A DNA stretch of 64,000 nucleotides from Candidatus Fredericiella danica. GTDB taxonomy: Bacteria > Chloroflexota > Anaerolineae > Caldilineales > Caldilineaceae. Location: contig JADJPH010000003.1 of NCBI GenBank assembly GCA_016713335.1, positions 146,181 to 210,180 on the forward strand. The letters run 5' to 3'. Positions 36,323-45,335 of this stretch are shown here, in pieces; position 1 is the first letter of the stretch, and every line of letters begins with the position of its first letter. The position numbers were made by a program, and so were the translations under genes. The notes under the pieces are model-generated. The model was not told the DNA's origin and made no database searches. It saw only the letters and a list, made by a program, of their open reading frames with translations.

Positions 36323-36622
36323 CTACTTCTTACGGCGGGCGCCTTTCCCTTGTTCATTCGGGGGCGTCCAGCCTTCCGGCACGGCAGCTTCTTCGCCGAA
36401 GAAGAATTCTTCCATCTGCATGCGCATAAACTCGCGTGCTTCAGGATCGTAAAGTGTGAGACCGTAATGATTGATCAACAAGGTCGCCTGCTGAAGCCAC
36501 AGATCCCAGGCTTGTTGGGAAATATTTTCGTAGATCCGCTCGCCGAGCTCGCCGGGATAGGGTGGCTTCTCCAAACCGGGCAGATCTTGTTGAAGTTTCT
36601 GGCAATAAACTATGCGTGCCAT
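36323..36622 (-). CDS. YggX-family Fe(II)-trafficking / oxidative damage protection protein
   Basis: 99 residues from ATG 36622, with AAGGAGG six bases upstream. RIVYCQKLQQDLPGLEKPPYPGELGERIYENISQQAWDLWL matches the family, whose single N-terminal cysteine is important in Salmonella YggX for protecting iron-sulfur clusters. NHYGLTLYDPEAREFMRMQMEEFFF closes the domain; a basic tail follows. It is a small cytosolic protein. The frame is open 22 codons upstream but these lie in the intergenic promoter. Confidence 0.92.
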   Translation of the reverse strand: MARIVYCQKLQQDLPGLEKPPYPGELGERIYENISQQAWDLWLQQATLLINHYGLTLYDPEAREFMRMQMEEFFFGEEAAVPEGWTPPNEQGKGARRKK

Positions 36623-36649
36623 TGCGGCCTCCTTATGGTATTGTATAAT
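36622..36649 (+). promoter_or_regulatory. Promoter for the Fmt-like gene
   Basis: TTGCGG (36622-36627) and a consensus TATAAT (36644-36649) with a 16-base spacer on the plus strand, overlapping the first codons and ribosome site of the divergent YggX gene. The predicted start of transcription is about 45 bases before GTG 36703. Confidence 0.6.
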
Positions 36650-36702
36650 CCTGGCGCCACCCATGAATCTGTAAATGGCGCATTTCAAAAGAACGAATCA
36701 AC

Positions 36703-37638
36703 GTGACACTTCGCGCGGTTTTCTTCGGTTCTGATTGCCAGTACTCTGAGATTGTAATGGAAGCTCTGCTTCGCAGTACAGTCTCACTTGTCGGCGTGGT
36801 CATGCCGGGCGCCAACATCCCGGGCGTTCGCCATGATGTACCGATCCAGGCGCTGCTCCCGAAGGATGCAATCGTACTTGACAACGATCCCCACGCCTTG
36901 CCCGTTGTTTCACCGTTTGCACAGCACAGTATTTTACATCTGGCCTGGGCAAAGGGGATCCCACTCTTCGCTGTGAATCAAGTCAAGTCGCCAGAGACGG
37001 CCGGCGTGATCCGCACCTTGGGACCCCACGTGGGATGTGTGGCCTGCTTCCCCAGGCGAATACCCCCATCGTTGTTAAAGGCGCCACGCCGGGGTTTTCT
37101 CAACGTGCACCCGTCGCTATTGCCGGAGTATCGAGGCCCGTCGCCGCTCTTCTGGCAGTTCCGCGCCGGCGAGATGCGCACCGGCGTCACGGTGCATTGG
37201 ATGGACGCTGAGTTTGATACGGGGCCGATAGCCGCGCAACGCTCTGCTACGCTGCCCGATGGCATCACCGAAACGGATGCCACGGTCCTGATGGCGCGAG
37301 CCGGCGCCCAACTGCTGACGCAAGTGCTTGACCGGGTTGCCGATGGCGAAATTCCCTATCACAAACAGCCGCCCGGTGGTTCCACCCAACCCTACCCGCA
37401 AGAAGCGGATTTTAGCATCGATCTCGACTGGAGCGCCCACCGCATCTACAATTTCATGCGTGCGACGGCGGTGTGGGGCTACGCGTTTACGGTTGAGGTC
37501 GACGGCGCCATCTACCGTCTGACCGAGGCGATCTCCTGGTCCCCTTATGGCCAACTTGGCCAGACGATGTCGCAAGACGCCAGTGACACCGTCCTGCTCC
37601 AGTGTAATCCGGGCGTTGTGCTTGCCCGTTTTGCCTGA
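36703..37638 (+). CDS. Methionyl-tRNA formyltransferase-like protein
   Basis: 311 residues from GTG 36703. The formyltransferase core is present: FFGSDCQYSEIVMEALL at the N-terminus, the key segment NVHPSLLPEYRGPSPLFWQF with the catalytic His (Asn-x-His pattern) and SLLP loop, TGVTVHWMDAEFDTGPI with the second catalytic Asp, and a C-terminal domain beginning IDLDWSAHRIYNFMRA. It uses 10-formyltetrahydrofolate to transfer a formyl group. The fold is shared with Fmt, ArnA-N and sugar N-formyltransferases. The departure from canonical Fmt in the first 100 residues (a short substrate part) and lack of a neighbouring def gene make the acceptor uncertain. Confidence 0.82.
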   Translation: MTLRAVFFGSDCQYSEIVMEALLRSTVSLVGVVMPGANIPGVRHDVPIQALLPKDAIVLDNDPHALPVVSPFAQHSILHLAWAKGIPLFAVNQVKSPETAGVIRTLGPHVGCVACFPRRIPPSLLKAPRRGFLNVHPSLLPEYRGPSPLFWQFRAGEMRTGVTVHWMDAEFDTGPIAAQRSATLPDGITETDATVLMARAGAQLLTQVLDRVADGEIPYHKQPPGGSTQPYPQEADFSIDLDWSAHRIYNFMRATAVWGYAFTVEVDGAIYRLTEAISWSPYGQLGQTMSQDASDTVLLQCNPGVVLARFA

Positions 37639-37699
37639 CGCCGGATGGCCCCGCTTTGGTCGCATCCACAAAACACAGCAACCGGCATCCGCATGCAGA

Positions 37700-38257
37700 T
37701 TACAGCTTTGGCAGTGTGATGCCGCGCTGCGCCTGGTACTTTCCTTTGCGGTCTGCATAGGAGACTTCCGGCGGTTCCCCCTGAAAGAACAGCACCTGGG
37801 CAATCCCCTCATTCGCATAGATCTTCGCCGGCAACGGGGTCGTGTTCGAGATCTCGATCGTGACGTGCCCTTCCCATTCTGGCTCAAAGGGCGTGACATT
37901 CACGATAATTCCACATCTCGCGTAGGTGCTTTTGCCCAGACAAATCGTTAAGACATCGCGGGGAATGCGGAAGTACTCGACGGTGCGCGCGAGGGCGAAA
38001 CTGTTGGGCGGGATGATGCAGACGTCGCCACGATAGTGCACCATCGCCCGTTCATCGATCTGTTTCGGATCGACGACCGTCAATTGCCCCGTCGCCGGCG
38101 TAAAAATTCGAAACTCATCCGCCACCCGGATGTCATACCCGTAGCTGCTCAGCCCGTACGAGACCACGCCCTCACGCACCTGGTTCTCGACAAAGGGTTC
38201 GATCATCCTGTGCGTCAACGCCATTCGGCGAATCCAATGGTCGGGTTGGATTGACAT
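37700..38257 (-). CDS. dcd: dCTP deaminase
   Basis: 185 residues from ATG 38257, preceded by GGAGAG. Motifs: EGVVSYGLSSYGYDIRVADEF, IPPNSFALARTVEYFRIPRDV, LGKSTYARCGIIVNVTPFEPEWEGHVTIEISN and YANEGIAQVLFFQG. The catalytic Glu is in FEPEWEGH and the Ser/Arg of GKSTYARCG bind the triphosphate. The enzyme turns dCTP into dUTP for thymidylate synthesis; it forms a trimer in the cytosol. It lies 105 bases downstream of cobU on the same strand and may be a separate unit. Confidence 0.95.
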   Translation of the reverse strand: MSIQPDHWIRRMALTHRMIEPFVENQVREGVVSYGLSSYGYDIRVADEFRIFTPATGQLTVVDPKQIDERAMVHYRGDVCIIPPNSFALARTVEYFRIPRDVLTICLGKSTYARCGIIVNVTPFEPEWEGHVTIEISNTTPLPAKIYANEGIAQVLFFQGEPPEVSYADRKGKYQAQRGITLPKL

Positions 38258-38362
38258 GGTGGCTCTCCACTTACTGTTGGTTGGCGGGCAAGTCAATGCG
38301 CGTACGGTGGACGCGCGCTGTTTGCGAATCTACCACACGATTTGCCGCGCGCCAATTGCCTC

Positions 38363-38911
38363 TCAGCCTTTTACCCGCATCGGCAACCCGGCGACCATGA
38401 AGACAACGCGATCTGCCCTGGCTGCCAGCCGTTGATTCGCCCGCCCAAGGGCGTCACGATAAAGCCGGCCCAACGGGTATGCCGGCACGATGCCCAGCCC
38501 GACTTCATTGGAGACGATGAACCACGTCGCATCACTTCCCGGGATCAAATCCAGAATTGCCTCCACCTCTACCATAAGCGCCTGCGTAGCGGTCGACTCA
38601 CTCGCGTCCTCCGGTAGCGCCATGAGGACATTGTTGGCGAGCAGGGTGAGGCAATCAATGAGCACGACTTGCGTGGCCGGCGTCAGGGCTGCGGCAATCG
38701 CCGTCGCCACCTGCGTTGGCGCCTCGACCGTGCGCCACGCCGGGGGGCGTTGCAACCTATGGGCCGCAATCCGTGTGCGCATCTCCTCATCCCATGCCTC
38801 GGCCGTGGCGACATAGAGCACGTCGCCCCCCTGTTCGGCCGCCAATTGTTCCGAATAGGTGCTCTTCCCACTACGGGCGCCCCCCAATACGAGGTGTAAC
38901 GAACCCTTCAT
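38363..38911 (-). CDS. cobU: Adenosylcobinamide kinase / guanylyltransferase
   Basis: 182 residues: HLVLGGARSGKSTYSEQLA is the P-loop, DEEMRTRIAAHRLQRPPAWRTVE contains the guanylylation histidine region (AHRxxRP), VVLIDCLTLLANN and IVSNEVGLGIVPAYPLGRLYRDALGRANQRLA complete the family. The enzyme phosphorylates adenosylcobinamide and adds GMP, giving AdoCbi-GDP, the substrate of CobS. It is cytosolic. Its start overlaps the CbiR-like stop (ATGA), so it is translationally coupled and is the last gene of the B12 operon. Confidence 0.96.
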   Translation of the reverse strand: MKGSLHLVLGGARSGKSTYSEQLAAEQGGDVLYVATAEAWDEEMRTRIAAHRLQRPPAWRTVEAPTQVATAIAAALTPATQVVLIDCLTLLANNVLMALPEDASESTATQALMVEVEAILDLIPGSDATWFIVSNEVGLGIVPAYPLGRLYRDALGRANQRLAARADRVVFMVAGLPMRVKG

Positions 38912-39738
38912 GATCTGCTTCTTTCCTTGTTTTGCACCCGGGCAACGCTGCCCATCAGCGCTTGGCGCGAGGTCTGAAAGTCCTCCAACCCAAAGACTTC
39001 TAGGGTGACGACACCCCCGAATTTCATCTCCAGCAGGGTGCGAATCACAGCATCGAGCGCGTCCGGCGGTGCATAGGCGAGGGAAGCATGATCGCGCTCG
39101 TTGACGCCGTGGATGTGCACCACGCGCATGCGCGCCCCGGCGGCGGCCAGAGCGGGCAGCGGGTCTATCCCGTCAAGCCAGAGATGCCCGACGTCAACGC
39201 ATCGCCCCACCCCGGCGCGGGTCACGACCGGCGTCACAAACTCCGCCGGATAACCTTCGAGGTTTTCGATGGCCAGCCGGTGCGGCGCCTGCAACCCGGC
39301 GGTGGTCAATCGAAGCGCCTTCACTGTCGCGTCACGCCAGGTGAGCAGCGCCGGATCTTCGGCGTCCGCTGTGCGGACGGTGCGGCCGTCCAGATGGCCA
39401 ACCCAGGCCCACGGCTCAAGTGATTGGGTTAAGTCGAGCAACTGGTGCGCGCGGCGGAGCGGTAACGAAGGGGTGCGCCCATTGTCGTCTGCAAGCCTGA
39501 GATCGTCGAGCAGGTGCACGGTGTAGCTGAAGCCCGACGCTGCGCCAAACGCCGCGAGTGCCGCCACCTCAACTGGCGAAGGTAGATTGCTGGCGCCGTC
39601 CGGCAGGTCGAAGAGCACCAACTGCATGTCTTCCACGCTGGGGGCAAGAAAGCGGGCGTTGGCCAATAGATCGTCTTCGACGATGTAAGATGTCGTCCCA
39701 ATCCGGAAGGGAAGCCCAAGGCTGCGTGTGTTCATCAT
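38908..39738 (-). CDS. cbiR: CbiR-like cobamide-remodelling enzyme
   Basis: 276 residues of the xylose-isomerase/AP-endonuclease-2 TIM-barrel fold. The N-terminus FRIGTTSYIVEDDLLANARFLAPSVEDMQLVLFD matches the pattern G-T-T-S-Y-I...D-I-x-L-V-L-F-[DE] of CbiR; metal ligands are likely in AIENLEGYP, CVDVGHLWLDG, VVHIHGVNERDH and TLEVFGLEDF. CbiR enzymes from Rhodobacter and Akkermansia cut the nucleotide loop of a finished cobamide so that its lower ligand can be exchanged. Lying between cobS and cobU under a cobalamin riboswitch strongly supports this. ATG 39738 overlaps the CobS stop; a TTG three codons upstream is the alternative. Confidence 0.82.
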   Translation of the reverse strand: MMNTRSLGLPFRIGTTSYIVEDDLLANARFLAPSVEDMQLVLFDLPDGASNLPSPVEVAALAAFGAASGFSYTVHLLDDLRLADDNGRTPSLPLRRAHQLLDLTQSLEPWAWVGHLDGRTVRTADAEDPALLTWRDATVKALRLTTAGLQAPHRLAIENLEGYPAEFVTPVVTRAGVGRCVDVGHLWLDGIDPLPALAAAGARMRVVHIHGVNERDHASLAYAPPDALDAVIRTLLEMKFGGVVTLEVFGLEDFQTSRQALMGSVARVQNKERSRS

Positions 39739-40464
39739 GCCAGACAAAATGCCAGGAGCATCGAAACTTCACTCACTTCAACAACCGCGCCAAAGACATC
39801 GCCCGTGACGCCACCGATGCGCCGTCGCGCCAGCAAGACAACGGTGAAGGCTGCAAGCGCCGCCAGCAGGGCGCCTGCAAACGCACGCCAATCCCACCAG
39901 CCAATGGTCAGTAGGGCTGCCACCGGCAAAATGGATGCACGCACGACAATCCCCGGCGTCAATGCGCGCGTCAGCGCTTCCCCCATCCCCCCCGGGCGCG
40001 CGGCCGGTTGGTGCGCGGCGAAGAGCAACAACCATCGCGCCCAGGTAGGCGCCAGCAGCAGGGCAAGGACTGGCGCATGCGTTGCCCAGGGTCGCCGACT
40101 TGAGAAGTAGCAGGAGGCCGAGCGTGATGGCGCCAAAGGACCCCACGCGCGGGTCGCGCATGATCTCTAGCCGGCGCTCCGGTGTTGTCGTGGAAAGCAA
40201 ACCATCGCCACAGTCCGCCAGCCCGTCGAGGTGCAGCCCGCCGGTCAACCCCGCCCACAGGGCGACGACCAGTACCGCCGCCACCGCTGCCGGCAGCCAT
40301 GCCTCCGCCGCCCAGTAGGCAAGGGCCAAAATCACCCCAAGGAGCAGGCCAACCACGGGATACCAGGGTGCGGCCATTGCCGGCGCATCGGCCCGAAACT
40401 CCAACCTCCGTGCCGGCAGCGTCGTCAAAAAGCTGACTGCCAACCAGAAACCGTCAAACACCAT
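39735..40464 (-). CDS. cobS: Adenosylcobinamide-GDP ribazoletransferase (frameshifted)
   Basis: The first frame (ATG 40464 to about 40085) has FWLAVSFLTTLPARRLEF, the substrate motif GGLHLDGLADCGDGL and RDPRVGSFGAITLGLLLLLKSATL; the second gives HAPVLALLLAPTWARWLLL and the C-terminal helix to 39735. One base error near 40085 explains the break. About 242 residues and six to seven helices, normal for CobS. The enzyme joins AdoCbi-GDP and alpha-ribazole(-phosphate) at the inner membrane, finishing the nucleotide loop. It starts 18 bases after the adenosyltransferase stop. Confidence 0.93.
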
Positions 40465-40482
40465 GACCCGCTTCGCCGTGTA

Positions 40483-41045
40483 TCATTTTCTCGGCTGCCA
40501 CAGCGGCTCTGGCACGCCCCGATACAAGTTCTCGTACCGGGCCATTACAAAGAGCGCGTCGGAAAGCCGATTCAGATAGGCCATGACATGGGGACCGACG
40601 CCTTCTTCATGTGCCAAGGTGGACACCTCACGCTCCGCGCGCCGGCAAACCGTGCGCGCCACATGCAATTGTGCGGCGCCGACTGAGCCGCCCGGCAGAA
40701 TGAAGTTTGCCAGTGGGCCAACCTCAACCTGCAATTCATCGATCAGCGACTCCAGGCGGGTCACATGGTGCGCTTCGACCGTGGGAAGTTTGTAGACCTT
40801 CTTATCTTCTTCAAGAAAACAAAGGTCAGAACCCAGGTCAAAGAGTTCATTTTGAATTTCAGGGATCACGGCCGCCAATCGCGGCGCCAACCCCAGCGCA
40901 AGCGCCAGCCCCAACTGCGAATTGAGTTCGTCCACGGTCCCGTACCCCTGCACGCGCAGGCTTTCCTTGCGGACCCGTTGCCCACCGCCCAACGACGTTT
41001 CGCCGGCATCACCCTTTTTGTGTACAGCTTTGTTAATCTTGGCAT
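40483..41045 (-). CDS. PduO-type ATP:cob(I)alamin adenosyltransferase (frameshifted in a homopolymer)
   Basis: ATG 41045 gives PRLTKLYTK, and after one missing A in the A5 run (plus-strand T5, 41015-41019) the sequence continues GDAGETSLGGGQRV, the ATP-binding motif of PduO/MMAB enzymes. Later YGTVDELNSQLG, FILPGGS and CRRAEREV...LNRLSDALFVMARYEN form the four-helix bundle and cobalamin contacts. The enzyme adds the adenosyl group to cob(I)alamin or cobinamide, making the coenzyme used by methylmalonyl-CoA mutase. It forms a trimer in the cytosol. Only one base separates it from the ecfA stop (TAACATG), so coupling is certain in practice. Confidence 0.94.
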
Positions 41046-41046
41046 G

Positions 41047-42706
41047 TTAGCTTCCTAGTACATCTTCTGCAGTCAACCAACCACTCTCCGGAAATAGACG
41101 GGCAACCTGTGGTGCAAACAGGGGCGACGAACCGAGCACCGTGGCGGGCGCACCGTCTGCAATCACTTCACCCTGGCTCATGAGCACCACTCGATCTGCG
41201 AGCGCTGCGGCCAGTTCCACATCATGTGTAACCAGTACAACGGCCATGCCGTCGTCGCGCCACTGTTTGAGGAGGGCGATCAACCCCTTCTTTGGCTACA
41301 TAGTCCAACCCGCGCGTAGGTTCGTCCAACAGCAGCACCCTGGGCTGCGTGACGGTGATGGCGGCAAGCGCAACCCGTTGGCGTTCGCCGACACTCAGAT
41401 CGCGCGGGTAGGCGGCCGCCTTGTGCTCCAGGCGCAACCGGCGGAGCAGAGTATCCGGTTCTACAGCAGCGGCGCCCGCCGCAAGGCGCCACTCACCACC
41501 CGTCTTCGACGCCGCGCCGTGGTTGTGGAGCGTCGTGAAAAGTTCATCGCGCACGCTCTCGGCAAAGAGCAGGGTGTTTGGATCCTGCGGCAGATAACCC
41601 ATGTCGCGGGCGATGCTGGCCACGTCCTTCCCGAGAATTGCCTCGCCGTCGAGCATGATTGAACCGGCCTGCGGCCGTGCCAGACCGATCAGGCACTTGA
41701 GCAGCGTCGTCTTGCCGGCGCCATTGCGGCCCATGAGCGCAACAATTTCGCCCGGCCACACGGCGAAGTCGACGTTGCGTAGCACTTTGCGGCCGCCGTA
41801 GTTGAGGCTCAACTTCTGCGCTTGAACCGCAGGGTGGGTTTTGCGGTGCACGATGCGCCGGGCAACCGGGTCGCCGCCGGCTTTGCCTTGCGCCTTTTCA
41901 TTGGCCAGCCAGGTCCGGCTGAACCGTATCCCTTCTTTGATCGTCAGCGGCAGCGGTTGCCACCCCAAAGACTTGCCCAGTTTGACGAGCGGCGGTCCCA
42001 GTTCGATCTGGTTAAGTACGCGCCGTGGCTCGTCGGAGAGAATTGGGCTGCCGTCATCGGGTAGATAGATCACACGGTCGACAAAGGGTAGGACGCGTTC
42101 CATGCGATGCTCTGCCAACAGCACTGTCAATCCGAGGTCGCTGTTCAGCCGCACAAGCGCATTTAGTACGTCTTCCGCCGATTTGGGGTCCAACTGGGAG
42201 GTCGGCTCGTCGAGCACGAGGATGCGCGGCCGCAAGGCAAGGGCGGCGGCGATGGCCACCCGTTGGCGTTCGCCGCCGGAGAGTGTTTTGAGCGGTCGGT
42301 TGCGCAGCGGCTCTAGATCGAGCAGGTCGAGGGTTTCCTCAACGCGCACCCGCATCTCCTGGGGCGCCATCGCTGCGTTCTCGAGCGCAAACGCAATCTC
42401 ATCTTCGACCAGGTCGGTCACGAACTGCGCTTCCGGATCCTGGAAGACAAACCCCACATAGCGGCTGAGCACCTTGGGCGTGGCGACCACCGGATCCAAG
42501 CCTTCGACGCGCACCTGGCCCGCCAGCGCACCGCCACTGAAGTGCGGCACCAGCCCATTGATGCAGCGGAGCAGGGTTGACTTCCCTGAACCCGACGGGC
42601 CGATGACCAGGATGAGCTCGCCCTCCGGCAGGTCGAGACTCACGTCGTTCAACGCCGGCTGCTGTGCGCCCGGATAGGTGTAGGTCAGATGATCAAAATG
42701 AATCAT
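41047..42706 (-). CDS. ECF transporter double ATPase (EcfA-EcfA' fusion, frameshifted)
   Basis: Two complete ABC ATPases in one chain of about 553 residues. Domain 1: GPSGSGKST, Q-loop VFQDPEAQFV, signature LSGGERQRVAIA, Walker B LVLDEPTSQLD. Domain 2: GRNGAGKTT, PQDPNTLLF, LSVGERQRVALA, LLLDEPTRGLD, then after a base excess at the C4 run (41284-41287) HDVELAAALADRVVLM. A linker of about 50 residues joins them. It powers the ECF importer together with EcfT and the S component. The PQDP form of the Q-loop in domain 2 is typical of the ECF subfamily. Frame change at about 41285. Confidence 0.93.
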
Positions 42707-42745
42707 AATGGTTCCTCACCGGTGAGCTTGGCCCCACCGGTTGGG

Positions 42746-43819
42746 TCAACGAACAACCGCCGGTGCACCCAATCCTAAGGTGCCGGCAACAATCAATGCA
42801 CTGGCGGCCGGCCACGTCAGCGCCGGATATGGATAATAAAACAGCGACGAGCGGTCAATCCCCGGCAGCGGGAAGAGATAGATCGCACCCACCAATGCTG
42901 CGCCTGCGATCACGACCCCATCCTGCCAATGCCACGGTGTCGGACGGTACACCGTATGGGGATGCTGCCTGCCCGCCAACCAGAGCCCCAAGCCGAGCGC
43001 CCCCGTTCCCGCGATTAAAAGCAGGTCGCCCAATAGCGGCTGGCGCCAGACCAGCCGGAGCAACCACCCTGCGAGCCAACTGCCCAGCCCCGCCAGGAGC
43101 AGCACCTGTGGCCGGCGGTTCACATTCTCTTCGGCGCTGGCAAAGCCGCGCGCCATCATGGCCTCGGCCAGTTGAAAGGAACGTTCCAGGCTGCCTTCCA
43201 GGAGCGGCACCACCAGTGGCAGCCAACTGCGCATCGTGTTCATCCGTAGCCCGCGCACCGCCTGCGCCTCGCGAATCTGCTGAAACTGCTGTTGCGTGGC
43301 CGGCACAAAGGTGACGGCAATCGACATCACCACCGCCACCGGATAATAGGCCCGTGGCGCCAATCGCAGCGCCGCGCGCACCGGTACGGTGCGATTAAAC
43401 ACTGCAAACGCCGCAAAAATCCCCGCTAGCACCAGCCCGTTGAGTGCGCCATACACCGCGGCTTCCAATGTCAGGGGCCCCCCAATCAACGGCAGCCACG
43501 CTGGCAAATTGAAAAGGACCGTATCCCCGACGTGCACCATCAACACGTTAAACAGGGTCGAGGTGGCCACAACGATCAACCCAAACCGCCACGGGCTGAT
43601 CACCGGGTCGCGGCTCGCTTCGCCGGCAGGTGGTGAGCAAACCTTTAGCACCAATGCTACCAGGAGCAGCACAAGCGCCAGATACCAGGGATTGCGCGTC
43701 GTGGTCAGCGCAATGGCCACCCCGACCAGCCAGATGACCCAGGTCCCGGGATGCAGCGCCTGCCGCACAGTGGTCGGTGACGCGCGCACCTCGGTCGCCA
43801 CTTCGTCGGTCCCGGTCAC
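42746..43819 (-). CDS. ECF transporter transmembrane coupling protein EcfT
   Basis: 357 residues with five to eight hydrophobic helices. The two coupling-helix signatures are visible: REAQAVRGLRMN and AEAMMARGFAS, each with the Ala-x/Arg-Gly motif that contacts the ATPase grooves. HPGTWVIWLVGVAIALTTTRNPWY starts the membrane part. It links S component movements with ATP hydrolysis. The start overlaps the S component stop by four bases (GTGA). It is longer than a minimal EcfT (about 265 residues), with extra C-terminal helices (from about residue 270) that I do not recognise. Confidence 0.88.
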   Translation of the reverse strand: MTGTDEVATEVRASPTTVRQALHPGTWVIWLVGVAIALTTTRNPWYLALVLLLVALVLKVCSPPAGEASRDPVISPWRFGLIVVATSTLFNVLMVHVGDTVLFNLPAWLPLIGGPLTLEAAVYGALNGLVLAGIFAAFAVFNRTVPVRAALRLAPRAYYPVAVVMSIAVTFVPATQQQFQQIREAQAVRGLRMNTMRSWLPLVVPLLEGSLERSFQLAEAMMARGFASAEENVNRRPQVLLLAGLGSWLAGWLLRLVWRQPLLGDLLLIAGTGALGLGLWLAGRQHPHTVYRPTPWHWQDGVVIAGAALVGAIYLFPLPGIDRSSLFYYPYPALTWPAASALIVAGTLGLGAPAVVR

Positions 43820-44652
43820 GTCGTCACCTCAACGCCTGGCATCCCGGCGGTTGGTCGATAACTGAACGCAAAGCGGCGTTGGAATCTCCTTAACACGCGC
43901 AACACTGGCGCACCCGCCAGGAGGATCAGCACGACATTCCCGATCGCACGCGCCAGATCCCACAGCAGCGAAGTGGCTACATAGAAGACGAGATACCGTT
44001 GGAGTGTCTCCCACGGACCCACGCCGGGCTGCCAATACATCGCGGCCGGTCCCGCCGCAAAGGGCCAGAACCAGATGTTCATGATGATGCCAAACAGCAG
44101 ACCCCAGATGCCGCCGAAAATTGCGAGCACCACGACCTCGGTGGTGCGGCCCACGCCATGCAGAGCGTGGACCAACGGCCGGCAAAGCGTTGCGGTCATG
44201 CCGCACCAGCCGGCGGTGAACATCTGGTACGGGAGCCAGGGTCCCACCCCGCCGGTAATGATGGCCGAAACCAGCAGCGTCAGCGATCCAAGCAAGAAGC
44301 CAAAGCGGGCGCCGTAGACGTAGCCGGCCAGCACGATCAACGGGAAGATCGGGCTGAAGCCGCCCGGCCCTGGGAGTGCAACCTCCACAAACCGTAGCGT
44401 CGCATTAATGGCGACCAGGACGCCGAGAAGCGCAATCGCCTTGGTGCTCAGTCCCTGGCTCTGCGCCTCGAGCATCAGGATGGCGAGACAGATCACCACC
44501 AGCACGGTCAACATTAGCGCGCTATCGCCGGCATGCGCCATTTGCTGGCCGGAATCCGGGGTAACGGCCGGCAGCCAGAACGGGTAGAGAAAGGCGGTAA
44601 GCCCGACAATGGTAGTGAGCGCATAGGTGACGCGGCTGATGGTCTGGTTCAT
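43816..44652 (-). CDS. ECF transporter substrate-binding (S) component, probable cobalamin importer
   Basis: 278 residues from ATG 44652, which overlaps the previous stop (ATGA). Seven or so helices, including ALLGVLVAINATLRFVEVALPGPGGFSPIFPLIVLAGYVYGARFGFLLGSLTLLVSAII, the Ala-rich first helices that dock on EcfT, and a C-terminal VFYVATSLLWDLARAIGNVVLILL. This resembles CbrT-like S components found under B12 riboswitches. The substrate, cobalamin or its precursors, is inferred from the riboswitch and the neighbouring cob genes; sequence alone does not fix it. Confidence 0.85.
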   Translation of the reverse strand: MNQTISRVTYALTTIVGLTAFLYPFWLPAVTPDSGQQMAHAGDSALMLTVLVVICLAILMLEAQSQGLSTKAIALLGVLVAINATLRFVEVALPGPGGFSPIFPLIVLAGYVYGARFGFLLGSLTLLVSAIITGGVGPWLPYQMFTAGWCGMTATLCRPLVHALHGVGRTTEVVVLAIFGGIWGLLFGIIMNIWFWPFAAGPAAMYWQPGVGPWETLQRYLVFYVATSLLWDLARAIGNVVLILLAGAPVLRVLRRFQRRFAFSYRPTAGMPGVEVTT

Positions 44653-45335
44653 GGCGCCTTGCCTCGTCTTGAGCGGGCCATGTACCAGACGCCTCCCGCC
44701 AAGACAATTCCGGCCGCACCGGCGAGCAGCCAAAGCCCGTTGCGTGTGACCAACTCAGTAGATGCTGCCGTCGCTGGGGCATTTTCTTGCGGCGCAGCCG
44801 TTGTCGCCGGCGTGAACGTCGCAGCAACTGTCGTTGTCGTGACCGGTTGCGTCGCACCGCAGATCTGATCGAAGTGGATGAGGGGCGGTTCCGGCGCGTC
44901 CTTCACCGTGCCTTCGCTCCAGTGCCAACCTTCGACATCGCCGTCCTGCACCTGGGTGTTGCCTGCGCCAAGATTCTGATAGAGCCACCCACCCTCTTGC
45001 AGGCGCCAATAGGACCAGTAGACGCACGGGCTGCTCTGGCACCGGCAAAAGCAACTCTCCTGCGGAAAATTGCAGCCTTCGCCGTCGATGCTGCAGATGG
45101 TAGCCCCGGTGCTGCTCGCCTCGACGCCGAGGGCCAGACCGGCGCGCTTCAGCAATTCATAGCCGCTGATCGATTCCTCGTCGAAGTGCACGCACTGCTG
45201 GGTGACGCTGCCATCGCCATGCACGACAATCACACCGGCCCGCGCGCCATCCTGAGCCTGAACAGGTGGGGCGTTCAAGAGCACCGGCAGCAAGGCCAGC
45301 AGTGCGATAGCGAGCAGAACGAGACGTGGTTTCAT
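44649..45335 (-). CDS. Membrane-anchored DUF4430 protein (transcobalamin C-terminal-domain-like)
   Basis: 228 residues from ATG 45335 (MKPRLVLLA), whose A is the last base of the previous TGA. Signal peptide 1-28; a DUF4430 domain at about 40-145 with the cysteine/aromatic core ICSIDGEGCNFPQESCFC...YWSYWRL and GWHWSEG; a Thr/Ala-rich stalk; and a C-terminal membrane helix with basic tail (WLLAGAAGIVLAGGVWYMARSRRGK). It would sit on the outer face of the membrane next to the ECF importer. DUF4430 is related to the beta domain of transcobalamin and intrinsic factor, so cobalamin binding is the leading hypothesis. Cysteines suggest two disulfides. Confidence 0.85.
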   Translation of the reverse strand: MKPRLVLLAIALLALLPVLLNAPPVQAQDGARAGVIVVHGDGSVTQQCVHFDEESISGYELLKRAGLALGVEASSTGATICSIDGEGCNFPQESCFCRCQSSPCVYWSYWRLQEGGWLYQNLGAGNTQVQDGDVEGWHWSEGTVKDAPEPPLIHFDQICGATQPVTTTTVAATFTPATTAAPQENAPATAASTELVTRNGLWLLAGAAGIVLAGGVWYMARSRRGKAP

